Shown here: positions 51,118 through 59,517 of the stretch, in pieces
Numbering within the stretch: the first letter of the stretch is position 1
Layout of the letters: each line of letters begins with the position of its first letter
NCBI GenBank assembly: GCA_036008685.1
Contig: DASYNF010000055.1
Span: 1 to 64,000 of the forward strand
Direction of reading: 5' to 3'
Length of the DNA: 64,000 bases
Source of the DNA: Actinomadura_C sp036008685
GTDB taxonomy: Bacteria > Actinomycetota > Actinomycetes > Streptosporangiales > Streptosporangiaceae
The notes under the pieces: generated by a model
The model's input: only the letters and a program-made list of their open reading frames with translations
Told to the model about the DNA's origin: nothing
The model's database searches: none
Translations under genes and position numbers: made by a program

Positions 51118-52632
51118 GTGATCAAGTTGAGTGTGCCCGGGACAGGACCCGGCTCGGGACGGCGACATCCCGGATCCTCCGGGGAGCCGGTGACGCGGCC
51201 AGGGGCGCCCGCCGGAGTCGGTGGGACCCCTTGGGCCCGGGCGTCGCTGGCCGGCTGGGCCGGGCTGATCGTGGTCGCGTTCGGGGTGGGCGCCGTGCTC
51301 CGCGGGGCCGGGGCCCTGCCGGTGGACGCGTTCCCGCCGCTACACGCCCACGCCCGGTTGCTCATGGGCCCGTTGTCGCCGGCGGCGGCCGCGGCCCTGG
51401 TCGCGGTCGCGGTGTTGCCGGTCGCGGCCCGGCGGCTGCCCTGGCGGCCGCTGCTCGCGGTCGCGTGGCTCGGGTCGGCGGGCTGGGCCGTGGTGCTCGC
51501 GTTGCCTGACGGCGTCGCCCGGCCGCTCACGGCGCCGACCGAGTATCTGGCCGGGCTGCCGGCCATGGGGGATGACCCGCTGGGCTGGCTGCGCGGCTTC
51601 ACCGGGGCGTTGCAGGCCTATCCCACGCACGTGAAGGGGCATCCGCCGCTGCCGATGCTGATTCTGTGGACGACCCAGTGGACAGGGCTGGGGGGAGCGG
51701 ACCGGGCCGCGGCCCTGGTGATCGCCGCGGGGGGTTCGGCGGCGGCGGCCATCGCGGTCACGGTGCGGGTGCTCGCGGGTGAGGACGTCGCCCGCCGGGC
51801 GGTGCCGTTCCTGGTCCTCGCTCCGACCGCGGTATGGGTGGCCACCAGCATGGACGCGCTGTTCCTCGGGGTGGCGGCATGGGGAGTGGCCTCGGTCGCC
51901 GTGGGAGCCGCGAAGCCCGGCCCCCTCCCGCCCGGACGGAGTTCGTCCACGGTCGCCGGCCGGGGCAGGCGAGCCGGGCCGCCCGGGTGGGCGGCGCTCG
52001 CGAGCTCCTTCGCGGGCGGGGTTCTGCTCGGTTCCCTGCCGTACCTGAGTTACGGGCTGATCCCGATCTTCGCGCTGCCGCTGGCCGTGCTGATCCTGAC
52101 GCGCCCGTCCCGGTCGGTCCTGATGGCGCTCGCCGTCGGATGTCTGGTCGTTCCGGCCGCCTTCACGATCGCCGGTTTCTCCTGGTGGGACGGGGCGGTC
52201 GGGACGCACGCCGCCTGGGCCGCCGGTGCCGGCTCGAGACGGCCGTACGCGTACTTCCTCATCGGCGACCTGGCCGTCCTCGCGCTGCTCATCGGTCCGG
52301 TGGCGGCCCAGGCCCTGCCGTATGCGCTGAGCCGCGCCGCCACCCACGTGCGGGCGCTCCCGCCCCGGCCGCAACAAGGTGATGGGCCCCCTCACGGCAG
52401 CGGGCTCCCGGACGGCGCCGCGCTCGGATGGCTTGCGGGCGCCGCGCTGGCGGGGGTGATCGCACTCGACCTCTCCGGTGTCACACGGGGCGAGGTCGAG
52501 CGGATCTGGCTGCCCTACGCCGCGTGGATGACGGTCGCGACGGCCGTCCACAGGGCGCCGGTCCGCACACTGCTCTCGACACAGGCTGCCACCGCCCTCC
52601 TGATCCAGGCCCTGGTGAGAGCGCCATGGTGA
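51118..52632 (+). CDS. Polytopic GT-C-like membrane protein
   Basis: This 504-residue protein has a polar 35-residue N-terminus, then ~10-11 hydrophobic helices (ASLAGWAGLIVVAFGVGAVL, MALAVGCLVVPAAFTIAGF and others). The extracytoplasmic-type loop after TM3-4, with YPTHVKGHPPLPMLILW, recalls GT-C glycosyltransferases that use prenyl-linked sugars. It overlaps the response regulator gene by 7 bases, so it belongs to the signalling operon. The GTG start is probably leaderless. I would treat the GT-C assignment as probable, not proven. Confidence 0.7.
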   Translation: MIKLSVPGTGPGSGRRHPGSSGEPVTRPGAPAGVGGTPWARASLAGWAGLIVVAFGVGAVLRGAGALPVDAFPPLHAHARLLMGPLSPAAAAALVAVAVLPVAARRLPWRPLLAVAWLGSAGWAVVLALPDGVARPLTAPTEYLAGLPAMGDDPLGWLRGFTGALQAYPTHVKGHPPLPMLILWTTQWTGLGGADRAAALVIAAGGSAAAAIAVTVRVLAGEDVARRAVPFLVLAPTAVWVATSMDALFLGVAAWGVASVAVGAAKPGPLPPGRSSSTVAGRGRRAGPPGWAALASSFAGGVLLGSLPYLSYGLIPIFALPLAVLILTRPSRSVLMALAVGCLVVPAAFTIAGFSWWDGAVGTHAAWAAGAGSRRPYAYFLIGDLAVLALLIGPVAAQALPYALSRAATHVRALPPRPQQGDGPPHGSGLPDGAALGWLAGAALAGVIALDLSGVTRGEVERIWLPYAAWMTVATAVHRAPVRTLLSTQAATALLIQALVRAPW

Positions 52633-53324
52633 ACTCTGAGACCGGTCGCATCCTCGTGGTCGACGACGACCCCACCGTCGCCGACGTCGTCGCCCGGTAC
52701 CTCATCCGTGATGGCCACGACGTCGACTGCGTGGCCGACGGGCATGCCGCCCTGCGCGTCGCGGCCGAGAAGATCCCGGACCTGGTCGTCCTCGACCTCA
52801 TGTTGCCCGGTATCGACGGGCTGGAGGTGTGCCGCCGGCTCCGCGAGCGATGGCCGGTGCCCATCGTCATGCTGACCGCCCTGGGCGAGGAGGCCGATCG
52901 GCTCGTCGGGCTCGAAACCGGCGCCGACGACTATGTGACCAAGCCGTTCAGCCCCCGTGAACTGGCCCTGCGGGTCAAATCCGTGCTCCGGAGAGCCCGC
53001 GGCGCGCCGGCTCCGGCGGGCGAGACGACCGCTGACGGTGACCTGACCGTGGACGCGGCGGCGCACGAGGTACGGCTTCGCGGGGCCGAGATCTTCCTCA
53101 CCGCTCGCGAGTTCGACCTGCTGGCGTTCCTGATGCGCCATCCGCGGCGGGCCTTCACCCGTGCGGACCTGCTCGAAAAGGTCTGGGGTTGGGAGTTCGG
53201 CGACTCCTCGACCGTGACCGTCCACGTACGCCGGCTGAGAGAGAAGATCGAACAAGACCCGACCGCTCCTCGCCGCATCCTGACCGTGTGGGGCGTCGGC
53301 TACAGATATGAGCCCATGACATGA
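52626..53324 (+). CDS. OmpR-family response regulator
   Basis: This 232-residue regulator has a receiver domain at ~8-120 (ILVVDDDPTVADVVARYL, phosphoacceptor Asp in LVVLDLMLPGIDG, Lys in DYVTKPFSPREL) and a winged-helix DNA-binding domain at ~140-230 (LTAREFDLLAFLMRHP, VTVHVRRLREKIEQDP with WGVGYRYEP). It overlaps both neighbours (ATG-TGA) in the order GT-C, regulator, kinase. Proteins of this family bind direct repeats at 10-11 bp, which is just what is seen at 51060-51080 and 55519-55535. Confidence 0.93.
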   Translation: MVNSETGRILVVDDDPTVADVVARYLIRDGHDVDCVADGHAALRVAAEKIPDLVVLDLMLPGIDGLEVCRRLRERWPVPIVMLTALGEEADRLVGLETGADDYVTKPFSPRELALRVKSVLRRARGAPAPAGETTADGDLTVDAAAHEVRLRGAEIFLTAREFDLLAFLMRHPRRAFTRADLLEKVWGWEFGDSSTVTVHVRRLREKIEQDPTAPRRILTVWGVGYRYEPMT

Positions 53325-54460
53325 TCCCTCCCCACGCGTTCGCCGAGGTGGCGGCGTACGCCGCCGGAGCCGCGCTCCTCGTCGGAGCCGTCGGCGTCGC
53401 GCTGTTGTACGCGCTGCGCCGCCGCTCCATCGCCGTCCTGCAGGCCGTCGTGTCGGCCGCGACCGTCCTGGCCACCGTGGCCGGCATCGTCGCGATCACC
53501 CTGAAGATGCTGATCACCGAGCACGACCGGTCCGTGGCGCTCACGGTCACCGCCATCGCCGGACTCGTCGGCCTCGGCGTGTCGCTGGTGCTCGGGCACC
53601 GGCTGATCGGTGGCAGCCGTTCGCTCCTCGAAGCCGTACGCCGGGCCGGCCACAGTGGCCGGTTCGTCCGGCCGGAGCGGCGACTGCCCGCCGAGCTGGC
53701 GGAACTGAGCACCGAACTGTCTGCGGCGTATCAGCGCCTGGAGGCCGCACATGCCCGCGAACGAGCGCTGGAGACCAGCCGCCGCGAGCTTGTCGCCTGG
53801 GTCAGCCACGACCTGCGTACGCCCCTGGCCGGGCTGCGCGCGATGGCCGAGGCCCTCGAGGACGAGGTGGTGGCCGACACCGTCACGGTACGCCGCTACC
53901 ACACGCAGATGCGGGCGGAGAGCGACCGGCTGGCCGCGATGGTCGACGACCTGTTCGAGCTGTCCCGGATCCACGCGGGGGCGTTGCGGCTGTCACGGCA
54001 GCGAGTCGGGCTGGGCGACCTCGTCTCGGAAACCGTCGCCGGCACCGAGCCGCTCGCCCGCGCCAAGGGCGTACGGCTGCGCGGCCGGGCGCACGCCGTC
54101 CTTCCCGTCGAGGTGGACGCCGCCGAACTGGGCCGGGCCCTGCGCAACCTCGTCGTCAACGCCATCCGGCACACCCCGGCGGACGGCGGAGTCGACATCG
54201 TCGCCGGAGCCGAGGACGGCATGGCCTGCGTCACCGTGTCCGATGCCTGCGGCGGCATCCCCGACGAGGACCTGCCGCGCCTGTTCGACGTGGCGTTCCG
54301 CAGTGAGGCCGCGCGTACACCGGGCGGCGGCGCCGGTCTCGGCCTGGCGATCGCCCGCGGCATCGTCGAGGCCCATGCGGGCGAGATCGGGGTGTCGAAC
54401 GCCGGCGCCGGCTGCCGTTTCGTCGTACGGATCCCCCTGGGCGCCCCCCTCAGCGCCTGA
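53321..54460 (+). CDS. Sensor histidine kinase (partner of OmpR-type regulator)
   Basis: This 379-residue kinase has two N-terminal TM pairs (about 10-30, 42-62 and 72-92) with very little extracytoplasmic sequence, so it probably senses membrane state. HisKA has its phosphoacceptor in AWVSHDLRTPLAGL. The HATPase shows RNLVVNAIRHTPADGG, VSDACGGIPDEDL and GAGLGLAIARGIVEAHAGE. It is co-translated with the regulator by a 4-base overlap. Confidence 0.92.
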   Translation: MIPPHAFAEVAAYAAGAALLVGAVGVALLYALRRRSIAVLQAVVSAATVLATVAGIVAITLKMLITEHDRSVALTVTAIAGLVGLGVSLVLGHRLIGGSRSLLEAVRRAGHSGRFVRPERRLPAELAELSTELSAAYQRLEAAHARERALETSRRELVAWVSHDLRTPLAGLRAMAEALEDEVVADTVTVRRYHTQMRAESDRLAAMVDDLFELSRIHAGALRLSRQRVGLGDLVSETVAGTEPLARAKGVRLRGRAHAVLPVEVDAAELGRALRNLVVNAIRHTPADGGVDIVAGAEDGMACVTVSDACGGIPDEDLPRLFDVAFRSEAARTPGGGAGLGLAIARGIVEAHAGEIGVSNAGAGCRFVVRIPLGAPLSA

Positions 54461-54473
54461 CCGCGCCGGCCGC

Positions 54474-55466
54474 TCACGCGCGTACGGCGAACTCGGCCAT
54501 CCCGTCGTCGAAGGGAATCGAGGAACGGAAGCCCAGTTCGGTCACGGCCCGGTCCGGGGAGGCGACGATATGGCGAACATCGCCAAGGCGGTATTCGCCG
54601 GTCACGATCGGATCGGGCCCGCCGTACGCCTTGGCCAGCGCGACCGCCATCTCCCCGACGGTGTGCGGTTCGCCGCTGGCGATGTTGTACGCGCGCAGCG
54701 CGCTCGAACCGGAACGCCCCGACACGGACTCCAGCGCCAGTACGTTGGCGCGGGCGACATCCCGTACGTGCACGAAGTCGCGCCGCTGCCCGCCGTCCTC
54801 GAAGACGCGGGGTGGTCGCCCGCGTTCCAGACACGACCGGAAGATGGCGGCGACGCCCGCGTACGGGGTGTCGCGCGGCATCCGTGGCCCGTACACGTTG
54901 TGGTAGCGCAGCGCGACCACGGCGCCGCCGGTCATGCGCGCCCATGAGGCCGCGAGGTGTTCCTGGGCGAGCTTGGTGTCGGCGTAGGCGTTGCGTGGGT
55001 CCGCGGGCGTGCCCTCGCCGACGGTGCCCGGTGCCAGCGCGGCGCCGCAGGGGGGACAGCGCGGCTCGAAGCGGCCCGCCGCCAGGTCGCCGGCCGCCCG
55101 GGGTTCCGGCCGTACCCGGCCGTGGGCCGGGCAGTCGTACGCGCCCTCGCCGTACACCACCATCGAGGAGGCCAGTACGACCCGGTGCACTCCCGCCCGT
55201 GCCATCCCGGCGAGCAGCACCGCGGTGCCCAGGGCGTTCGCCGAGGCGTACGCCGGCAGGTCCGAGACGTCGACGCCGAGCCCGACCTTGGCCGCCTGAT
55301 GGCAGACCGCGTCCACACCGATCAGGCGGCGCGCGACCGTCGTCTCGTCGCGGACGTCCTCGCCCGATCGCTGGTCGAGCGTGTGCACGTCGTGGCCACG
55401 CTCACGCAGCGCCTCGACGATGTGGGAGCCGATGAACCCGGCGGCGCCGGTCACAAGTACGCGCAT
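54474..55466 (-). CDS. NAD-dependent epimerase/dehydratase with zinc-ribbon insertion
   Basis: This 330-residue extended SDR has TGAAGFIGSHIVEAL at the cofactor site, a Ser in LASSMVVYGEG and catalytic Y161-ADT-K165. Between the Ser and the Tyr it carries an insertion with C112-x2-H115 and C137-x2-C140, a zinc-ribbon-like element not present in ordinary GalE/RmlB proteins. It converges on the histidine kinase and has its own promoter region containing the second direct-repeat box. It probably modifies a nucleotide sugar for the glycosyltransferases of this cluster. Confidence 0.85.
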   Translation of the reverse strand: MRVLVTGAAGFIGSHIVEALRERGHDVHTLDQRSGEDVRDETTVARRLIGVDAVCHQAAKVGLGVDVSDLPAYASANALGTAVLLAGMARAGVHRVVLASSMVVYGEGAYDCPAHGRVRPEPRAAGDLAAGRFEPRCPPCGAALAPGTVGEGTPADPRNAYADTKLAQEHLAASWARMTGGAVVALRYHNVYGPRMPRDTPYAGVAAIFRSCLERGRPPRVFEDGGQRRDFVHVRDVARANVLALESVSGRSGSSALRAYNIASGEPHTVGEMAVALAKAYGGPDPIVTGEYRLGDVRHIVASPDRAVTELGFRSSIPFDDGMAEFAVRA

Positions 55467-55518
55467 GCCCGCACGCTAGCCATGGCCGGCCTGGTGTCGC
55501 TCTGATCGCGGCGAGCCG

Positions 55519-55535
55519 TACGCACTTCGTAAGGG
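55519..55535 (-). promoter_or_regulatory. OmpR-type direct-repeat box 2
   Basis: On the minus strand CCCTTACGAAGTGCGTA (extending to GTACG) repeats the TTACG-N6-xxACG pattern of box 1 with the same 11-bp period, 53 bp upstream of the epimerase start. Confidence 0.5.
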
Positions 55536-55540
55536 ATGGT

Positions 55541-56776
55541 CTATCGGCCGGTGAGCTCATCGAGTGGCTGGTCGGGGTCGGCCAGTCGCCGCGGGTCGAT
55601 GGCGAGCCCGGAGTGGATCAGCGCTTTGATGTGCTCGGTGACGTCCCAGATGTTGAGGTTCATGCCCGCCAGGACATGGTGGTCGCGGCACCAGAACGCG
55701 ATGAAGTTCCCGGCGGCCACGTCGCCGCGGAAGACCACCTGGTCGTAGCCGCCCTGTCCCACGTAGCCGGTGTATTCCATGCCCACGTCGTACTGGTCGG
55801 TGAAGAAGTAGGGCAGCCGGTCGTAGGCGGCCCGACCGCCGAGCATGGTCGTTGCCGCGGTGGTGGGCTGGTTGAGGGCATTGGCCCAGTGCTCGACCCG
55901 GATATGCGTGCCCAGCACGGGATGGGCCGCGTTGGCGACGTCTCCTGCGGCGCAGATGCCGGGGTCGCTGGTGGCCAGTGCGGCGTCGACGACCACGCCG
56001 TTGTCGACCTTCAGCCCGGCCTCGACGGCCAGCTGTGTGTTCGGGCTGACCCCCACCCCGACGATCACGGCGTCGGCGTCGATGGCGGTGCCGTCGGCCA
56101 ACCGCACGCCGGTGGCCTTGCCCCTATCGGTGAGGATGGAGGTGATCTGAGTGCCGCAGCGCAGGTCGACGCCGTGGTCACGGTGCACGTCGGCGAAGAC
56201 CTGGGCGACGTGCCGGCCGAGCACACCCACCAGCGGGAGTTCGGCGGCCTCGATGAGGACGACCTGGACGCCGGCCTGCCTGGCCGCGGCCGCCACTTCC
56301 AGGCCGATCCAGCCGCCGCCGATCACCGCGACCCGCGAGGCGGTGGCCAGCCTGTCCTTGATCTGTTCGCTGTCTTCGATCCGGCGCAGGTAGTGCACCC
56401 CATCGGCGCCGGCGCCGGGGACGGACAGCCTGCGCGGGCTGGATCCGGTCGCCACCAGCAGCTTGTCATAGCCGACGCGGCTGTCGTCGGCCAGCGTGAC
56501 CTGGCGGGCCGCCCGGTCGATGGCGGCCACCGCCTGGCCTGGCCGCAGATCGACGTCGTGTTCGCCGTACCACGCGGCCGGGTGGACGAACACCTGATCC
56601 CTTTCGCTCTTGCCGATCAGGTAGTCCTTGGACAACGGGGGCCGCTCGTAGGGGCGGTGCGGTTCGTCGCCGAGCATCACGATCCGACCGTCGAAGCCTT
56701 GGTCGCGCAGGGCTTCGGCGGCCTTGGCTCCTGCCAGGCCGGCACCGACGATCACGAACGTCGTCGCAGGTTCCAC
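55541..56776 (-). CDS. FAD-dependent NAD(P)H:ferredoxin-type oxidoreductase
   Basis: This 411-residue flavoprotein has an FAD-binding N-terminal GxGxxG (VIVGAGLAGAKAAEAL), an NAD-binding VAVIGGGWIGLEVAAAAR near 150, and a C-terminal TSDPGICAAGDVANAAHP for FAD. The Reductase_C dimerisation domain follows (VEHWANALNQPTTAATTM). This is the ferredoxin/rubredoxin reductase or AIF type. It is the last gene of the DUF2231 operon and probably passes electrons to an unlinked ferredoxin or to a membrane partner. Confidence 0.88.
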   Translation of the reverse strand: MEPATTFVIVGAGLAGAKAAEALRDQGFDGRIVMLGDEPHRPYERPPLSKDYLIGKSERDQVFVHPAAWYGEHDVDLRPGQAVAAIDRAARQVTLADDSRVGYDKLLVATGSSPRRLSVPGAGADGVHYLRRIEDSEQIKDRLATASRVAVIGGGWIGLEVAAAARQAGVQVVLIEAAELPLVGVLGRHVAQVFADVHRDHGVDLRCGTQITSILTDRGKATGVRLADGTAIDADAVIVGVGVSPNTQLAVEAGLKVDNGVVVDAALATSDPGICAAGDVANAAHPVLGTHIRVEHWANALNQPTTAATTMLGGRAAYDRLPYFFTDQYDVGMEYTGYVGQGGYDQVVFRGDVAAGNFIAFWCRDHHVLAGMNLNIWDVTEHIKALIHSGLAIDPRRLADPDQPLDELTGR

Positions 56777-56836
56777 AGCGCACGTCCTCCTTGGCTATCG
56801 GCCGGTTCCCGGTTCAGGCCGGCCGCGGATGTCGTT

Positions 56837-57433
56837 TCAGGGGTTGACGCCGGTGAGGGCGAAGAACTCACTGCGCGACCGGGGATCCTCGCGGAGCGTG
56901 CCGAGCAGTGTGGAGGTGACGGTGGAGGAGCCGACGGCCTGGACGCCGCGCAGGGTCATGCAGGTGTGCTCGGCCTCGATGACCACACCGATGCCCTTGG
57001 GAGCCAGGTGTTCGGCGAGCCAGCCGGCGATCTGCTTGGTGAGCCGTTCCTGAACCTGAGGCCGGTGGGCGAAGTGCTGGGCGACACGGGCGAACTTCGA
57101 CAGACCGAGGATGCGTTCGGCCGGCAGATAGCCGATATGGACCGTGCCGACGAACGGCAGCAGGTGATGCTCGCACACCGACCGCAGGGGGATGCCACGG
57201 GCCAGGACGAGTTCGTCGTAGCCCCCGTCGTTGGGAAAGGTGGTCAGGTCGAACGGGCGGGGGCTGAACAGCTCGGCATACGCGCGGGCCATCCGGCCCG
57301 GGGTGCCGCGCAGGCTCTCGGACTCGGTCGAGATGCCCAAGGCCCGTAGAAAGTCGCCGGCGGCACGTTCGGCCGCCGCGAGATCAACACTGTCGGTCTC
57401 CCCGATGACGCGCAACGCCAGGCTGGATCGCAC
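56837..57433 (-). CDS. folE: GTP cyclohydrolase I
   Basis: This protein of 198 residues (217 if the upstream start at 57490 is used) catalyses GTP to 7,8-dihydroneopterin triphosphate. Zinc ligands are in SVCEHHLLPFVGTVHIGYLP and EAEHTCMTLRGVQ, and the substrate loop has GLSKFARVAQHFAHRPQVQE. The GTG at 57433 has GGAAGGGAG six bases upstream and is preferred. Its place between a membrane pair and an FAD reductase, away from folate genes, suggests a second FolE copy producing a pterin for a special purpose (inference). Confidence 0.92.
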   Translation of the reverse strand: MRSSLALRVIGETDSVDLAAAERAAGDFLRALGISTESESLRGTPGRMARAYAELFSPRPFDLTTFPNDGGYDELVLARGIPLRSVCEHHLLPFVGTVHIGYLPAERILGLSKFARVAQHFAHRPQVQERLTKQIAGWLAEHLAPKGIGVVIEAEHTCMTLRGVQAVGSSTVTSTLLGTLREDPRSRSEFFALTGVNP

Positions 57434-57501
57434 CGACGTCTCCCTTCCGTTGTCGAGGGGGACCGGATCGCCGCCCACGTCAGCGCCCATCTCAGCGCAC
57501 G

Positions 57502-57975
57502 TCAGCTACCCCCGACGCCCAGCGCGGTGAGCAGCACCAAGACGACGGTGACGACGGCGAACAAGCCATGGCCCACGACGGCCGGGACGGGAAAGCCGCG
57601 TTCGGCGGGCACGGCGGACTCCTCCGCCGCAGGGGCCGTAGCCGAGCCGCCGGTCGCGGCGCGCCCTGTGGAGGAGGCGGCGCGGGCCCGGTGAACGGGG
57701 ATCCAGCGGGCCAGCATGGCGAAGCCGAGCAGCGCGACGGGGAGCAGAATGATGAACGCCGCCCAGGCCAAGGTACGAGCGCCGGCGACGACGTAGACCA
57801 CCCACACCACCAAGCCGACCGCGGCCAGCAGGAAGTGCCCGAAGATGACCGGCGCCGGGAACCGGGTCGTCCTGGTCTGCTGCTGGCGTACACCGCCGCG
57901 CGCCAGCCAGGTGCCCATTAGGTAGAACCCGCCCAGCGCGGTGATGAGCCAGGTGATCAAAGCGGCGATACTCAT
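57502..57975 (-). CDS. Membrane protein, function unknown
   Basis: This 157-residue protein has four helices (AALITWLITALGGFYLMGTW, VIFGHFLLAAVGLVVWVVYV, FIILLPVALLGFAMLARW, VVGHGLFAVVTVVLVLLTAL). Spaced His residues (GHFLL, VHRA, GHGLF) could bind haem. The ATG at 57975 overlaps the DUF2231 stop by four bases and has GGAGA upstream. No family name is recognised. It probably forms a complex with the DUF2231 protein. Confidence 0.75.
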   Translation of the reverse strand: MSIAALITWLITALGGFYLMGTWLARGGVRQQQTRTTRFPAPVIFGHFLLAAVGLVVWVVYVVAGARTLAWAAFIILLPVALLGFAMLARWIPVHRARAASSTGRAATGGSATAPAAEESAVPAERGFPVPAVVGHGLFAVVTVVLVLLTALGVGGS

Positions 57976-58529
57976 GATCGGTCTCCTGTGCGAGTACGGG
58001 CTTTCCGGTCGGATGGGGAGCGGTGGGTGAAGCCCTCGGCCTGGGTGGTCTCGTCGGCGACCCGGACTCCGTAGCGGTAGGCGAGCTTGCCGCCCAGGAA
58101 TCCCGACACCCCCAGCACGGCCAGGCCGGCCGCTGAGAGCGCGAGCCTCAGGACGGGCACGCCGGCGGGATCTCGATAGTCGCCCAGCCGCCAGGCAAAG
58201 CCGATCGCGTAGGCGGCGGTGACGGCCAGACTCAGGCTCATGTGCACCAGTGCGGTACGGAACGCACGAGTGCCGGTCGGGACGGCGAACAGGTCCAAGA
58301 ACCCGGCGCAGGCCGCGGCCAGGGCGCCGAGCACCCCGATCGCGATCAGCCACAGCGATCCCTGGGCCAGGAAGCCCGGCCGGTGGACGAGGTGTGAAGC
58401 GACGTCGAAGAGAAGGCTGGCCACCCACGCCCCGATCGGCACCGTCACCAGGATCGGGTGCAGCGGATGGCCGTAGGTGCCGGCGAGCAGGCTCACCGGC
58501 TGTTTGGCCTGACGCGGCGGACCGGCCAT
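57972..58529 (-). CDS. DUF2231 membrane protein
   Basis: This 185-residue protein has four TM helices and the DUF2231 start motif GTYGHPLHPILVTVPIGAWV, with further His in the second and third helices (ASHLVHRPGFL, ALVHMSLSLAV). DUF2231 proteins are thought to be haem- or redox-linked membrane proteins. The ATG at 58529 follows GGAGGTGA. It leads the operon DUF2231, membrane protein, folE, FAD reductase. Confidence 0.85.
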   Translation of the reverse strand: MAGPPRQAKQPVSLLAGTYGHPLHPILVTVPIGAWVASLLFDVASHLVHRPGFLAQGSLWLIAIGVLGALAAACAGFLDLFAVPTGTRAFRTALVHMSLSLAVTAAYAIGFAWRLGDYRDPAGVPVLRLALSAAGLAVLGVSGFLGGKLAYRYGVRVADETTQAEGFTHRSPSDRKARTRTGDRS

Positions 58530-58547
58530 GACTCACCTCCTATTTCA

Positions 58548-58561
58548 CCAACAAGTATTGG
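58548..58561. promoter_or_regulatory. Candidate operator between divergent DUF2231 operon and regulator
   Basis: CCAA-N6-TTGG lies 19 bp upstream of the DUF2231 start. TATAGT at 58637-58642 is a -10 for the regulator gene, which starts ten bases later with no Shine-Dalgarno. Confidence 0.35.
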
Positions 58562-58651
58562 CTTTATTCGAGACGTGAGTCAATAGGCTCAGAAAACTGG
58601 GTGGGTTTTGATGTTTTCGCCCATGTCCCTAGGCGTTATAGTCTGAAAGAC

Positions 58652-59365
58652 GTGACTTCGGATGCCTCCACCATCGCCGCGGTCGCCGTGCTCGGCGACG
58701 ATCTGCGCAGGCGTATGTACGCCTTCATCCGCCGCTCCGACCGGCCCGTCACCCGAGATGAGGCCGCCGCCAGCGTCGGCATCTCCCGCAAACTCGCCGC
58801 GTTCCATCTCGACAAGCTCGTGGCGGCGGGGCTGCTGACGGCCGGCTATGCCAACCTGTCCGGCGTCCGCCGGGTGGGCCGGACTCCGAAGGTGTACGAG
58901 GCCGCCGACGTGGACGTCCGGGTCGGCATCCCGCAGCGCGAGCACGGCATCCTCGCCGACATCCTGATCGATGCCGTGCTGACCGAGACCGGCGGCGAGA
59001 GTGCCCGTCAGGCCGCGCTCCGTGTCGCCGTCGACCGCGGCCGCCGGCTCGGCGAGAGCGAACGCGACCAGGCCAGGCCCGGCCGTCTCGGAGCCGAACG
59101 GGCCCTCACCTGCGCAGGTGAAGTCCTGGAACGGCACGGCTTCGAACCCGTCCGCGATGCTCCTACCTTGCTACGCCTGCGCAACTGCCCCTTCCACCCC
59201 CTCGCCGCCAAGGCCCCTGACCTCGTCTGCGCCATCAACCACGCCTTCCTCACCGGCCTTTTGGCCGGCCTGAACGCGAGGACCGTCCACGCCACCCTCG
59301 CCCCACGTCCCGGGGCGTGCTGCGTCGAACTGGGCGCAGGGACCGGGACCGAGCCCGCCATCTGA
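58652..59365 (+). CDS. HTH transcriptional regulator with C-terminal cysteine cluster (SufR/ArsR-like)
   Basis: This 237-residue regulator has an N-terminal winged helix at ~10-82 (LGDDLRRRMYAFIRRSDRPV, DEAAASVGISRKLAAFHLDK, GRTPKVYE) and a C-terminal domain with C154, C179, C193, C223 and C224. CPFHPLAAKAPDLVC and the terminal GACCVEL match regulators thought to bind an Fe-S cluster. It is divergent from the DUF2231-folE-reductase operon and probably controls it in response to redox or NO (inference). The GTG start seems leaderless. Confidence 0.8.
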   Translation: MTSDASTIAAVAVLGDDLRRRMYAFIRRSDRPVTRDEAAASVGISRKLAAFHLDKLVAAGLLTAGYANLSGVRRVGRTPKVYEAADVDVRVGIPQREHGILADILIDAVLTETGGESARQAALRVAVDRGRRLGESERDQARPGRLGAERALTCAGEVLERHGFEPVRDAPTLLRLRNCPFHPLAAKAPDLVCAINHAFLTGLLAGLNARTVHATLAPRPGACCVELGAGTGTEPAI

Positions 59366-59517
59366 TACACCGGCACCGCCCATGGCCTGAGCCGGCCGCG
59401 CGGCCTTATGGGATCGTGTCCGGCGCGCGGCCGTGGGACACCACATCGACGACGGCCCCAAGGCCGGTGATCAGGAGAACGTCGTGGCGGCCGAGCCGGG
59501 GGGCAGAGCCCCCGGTG

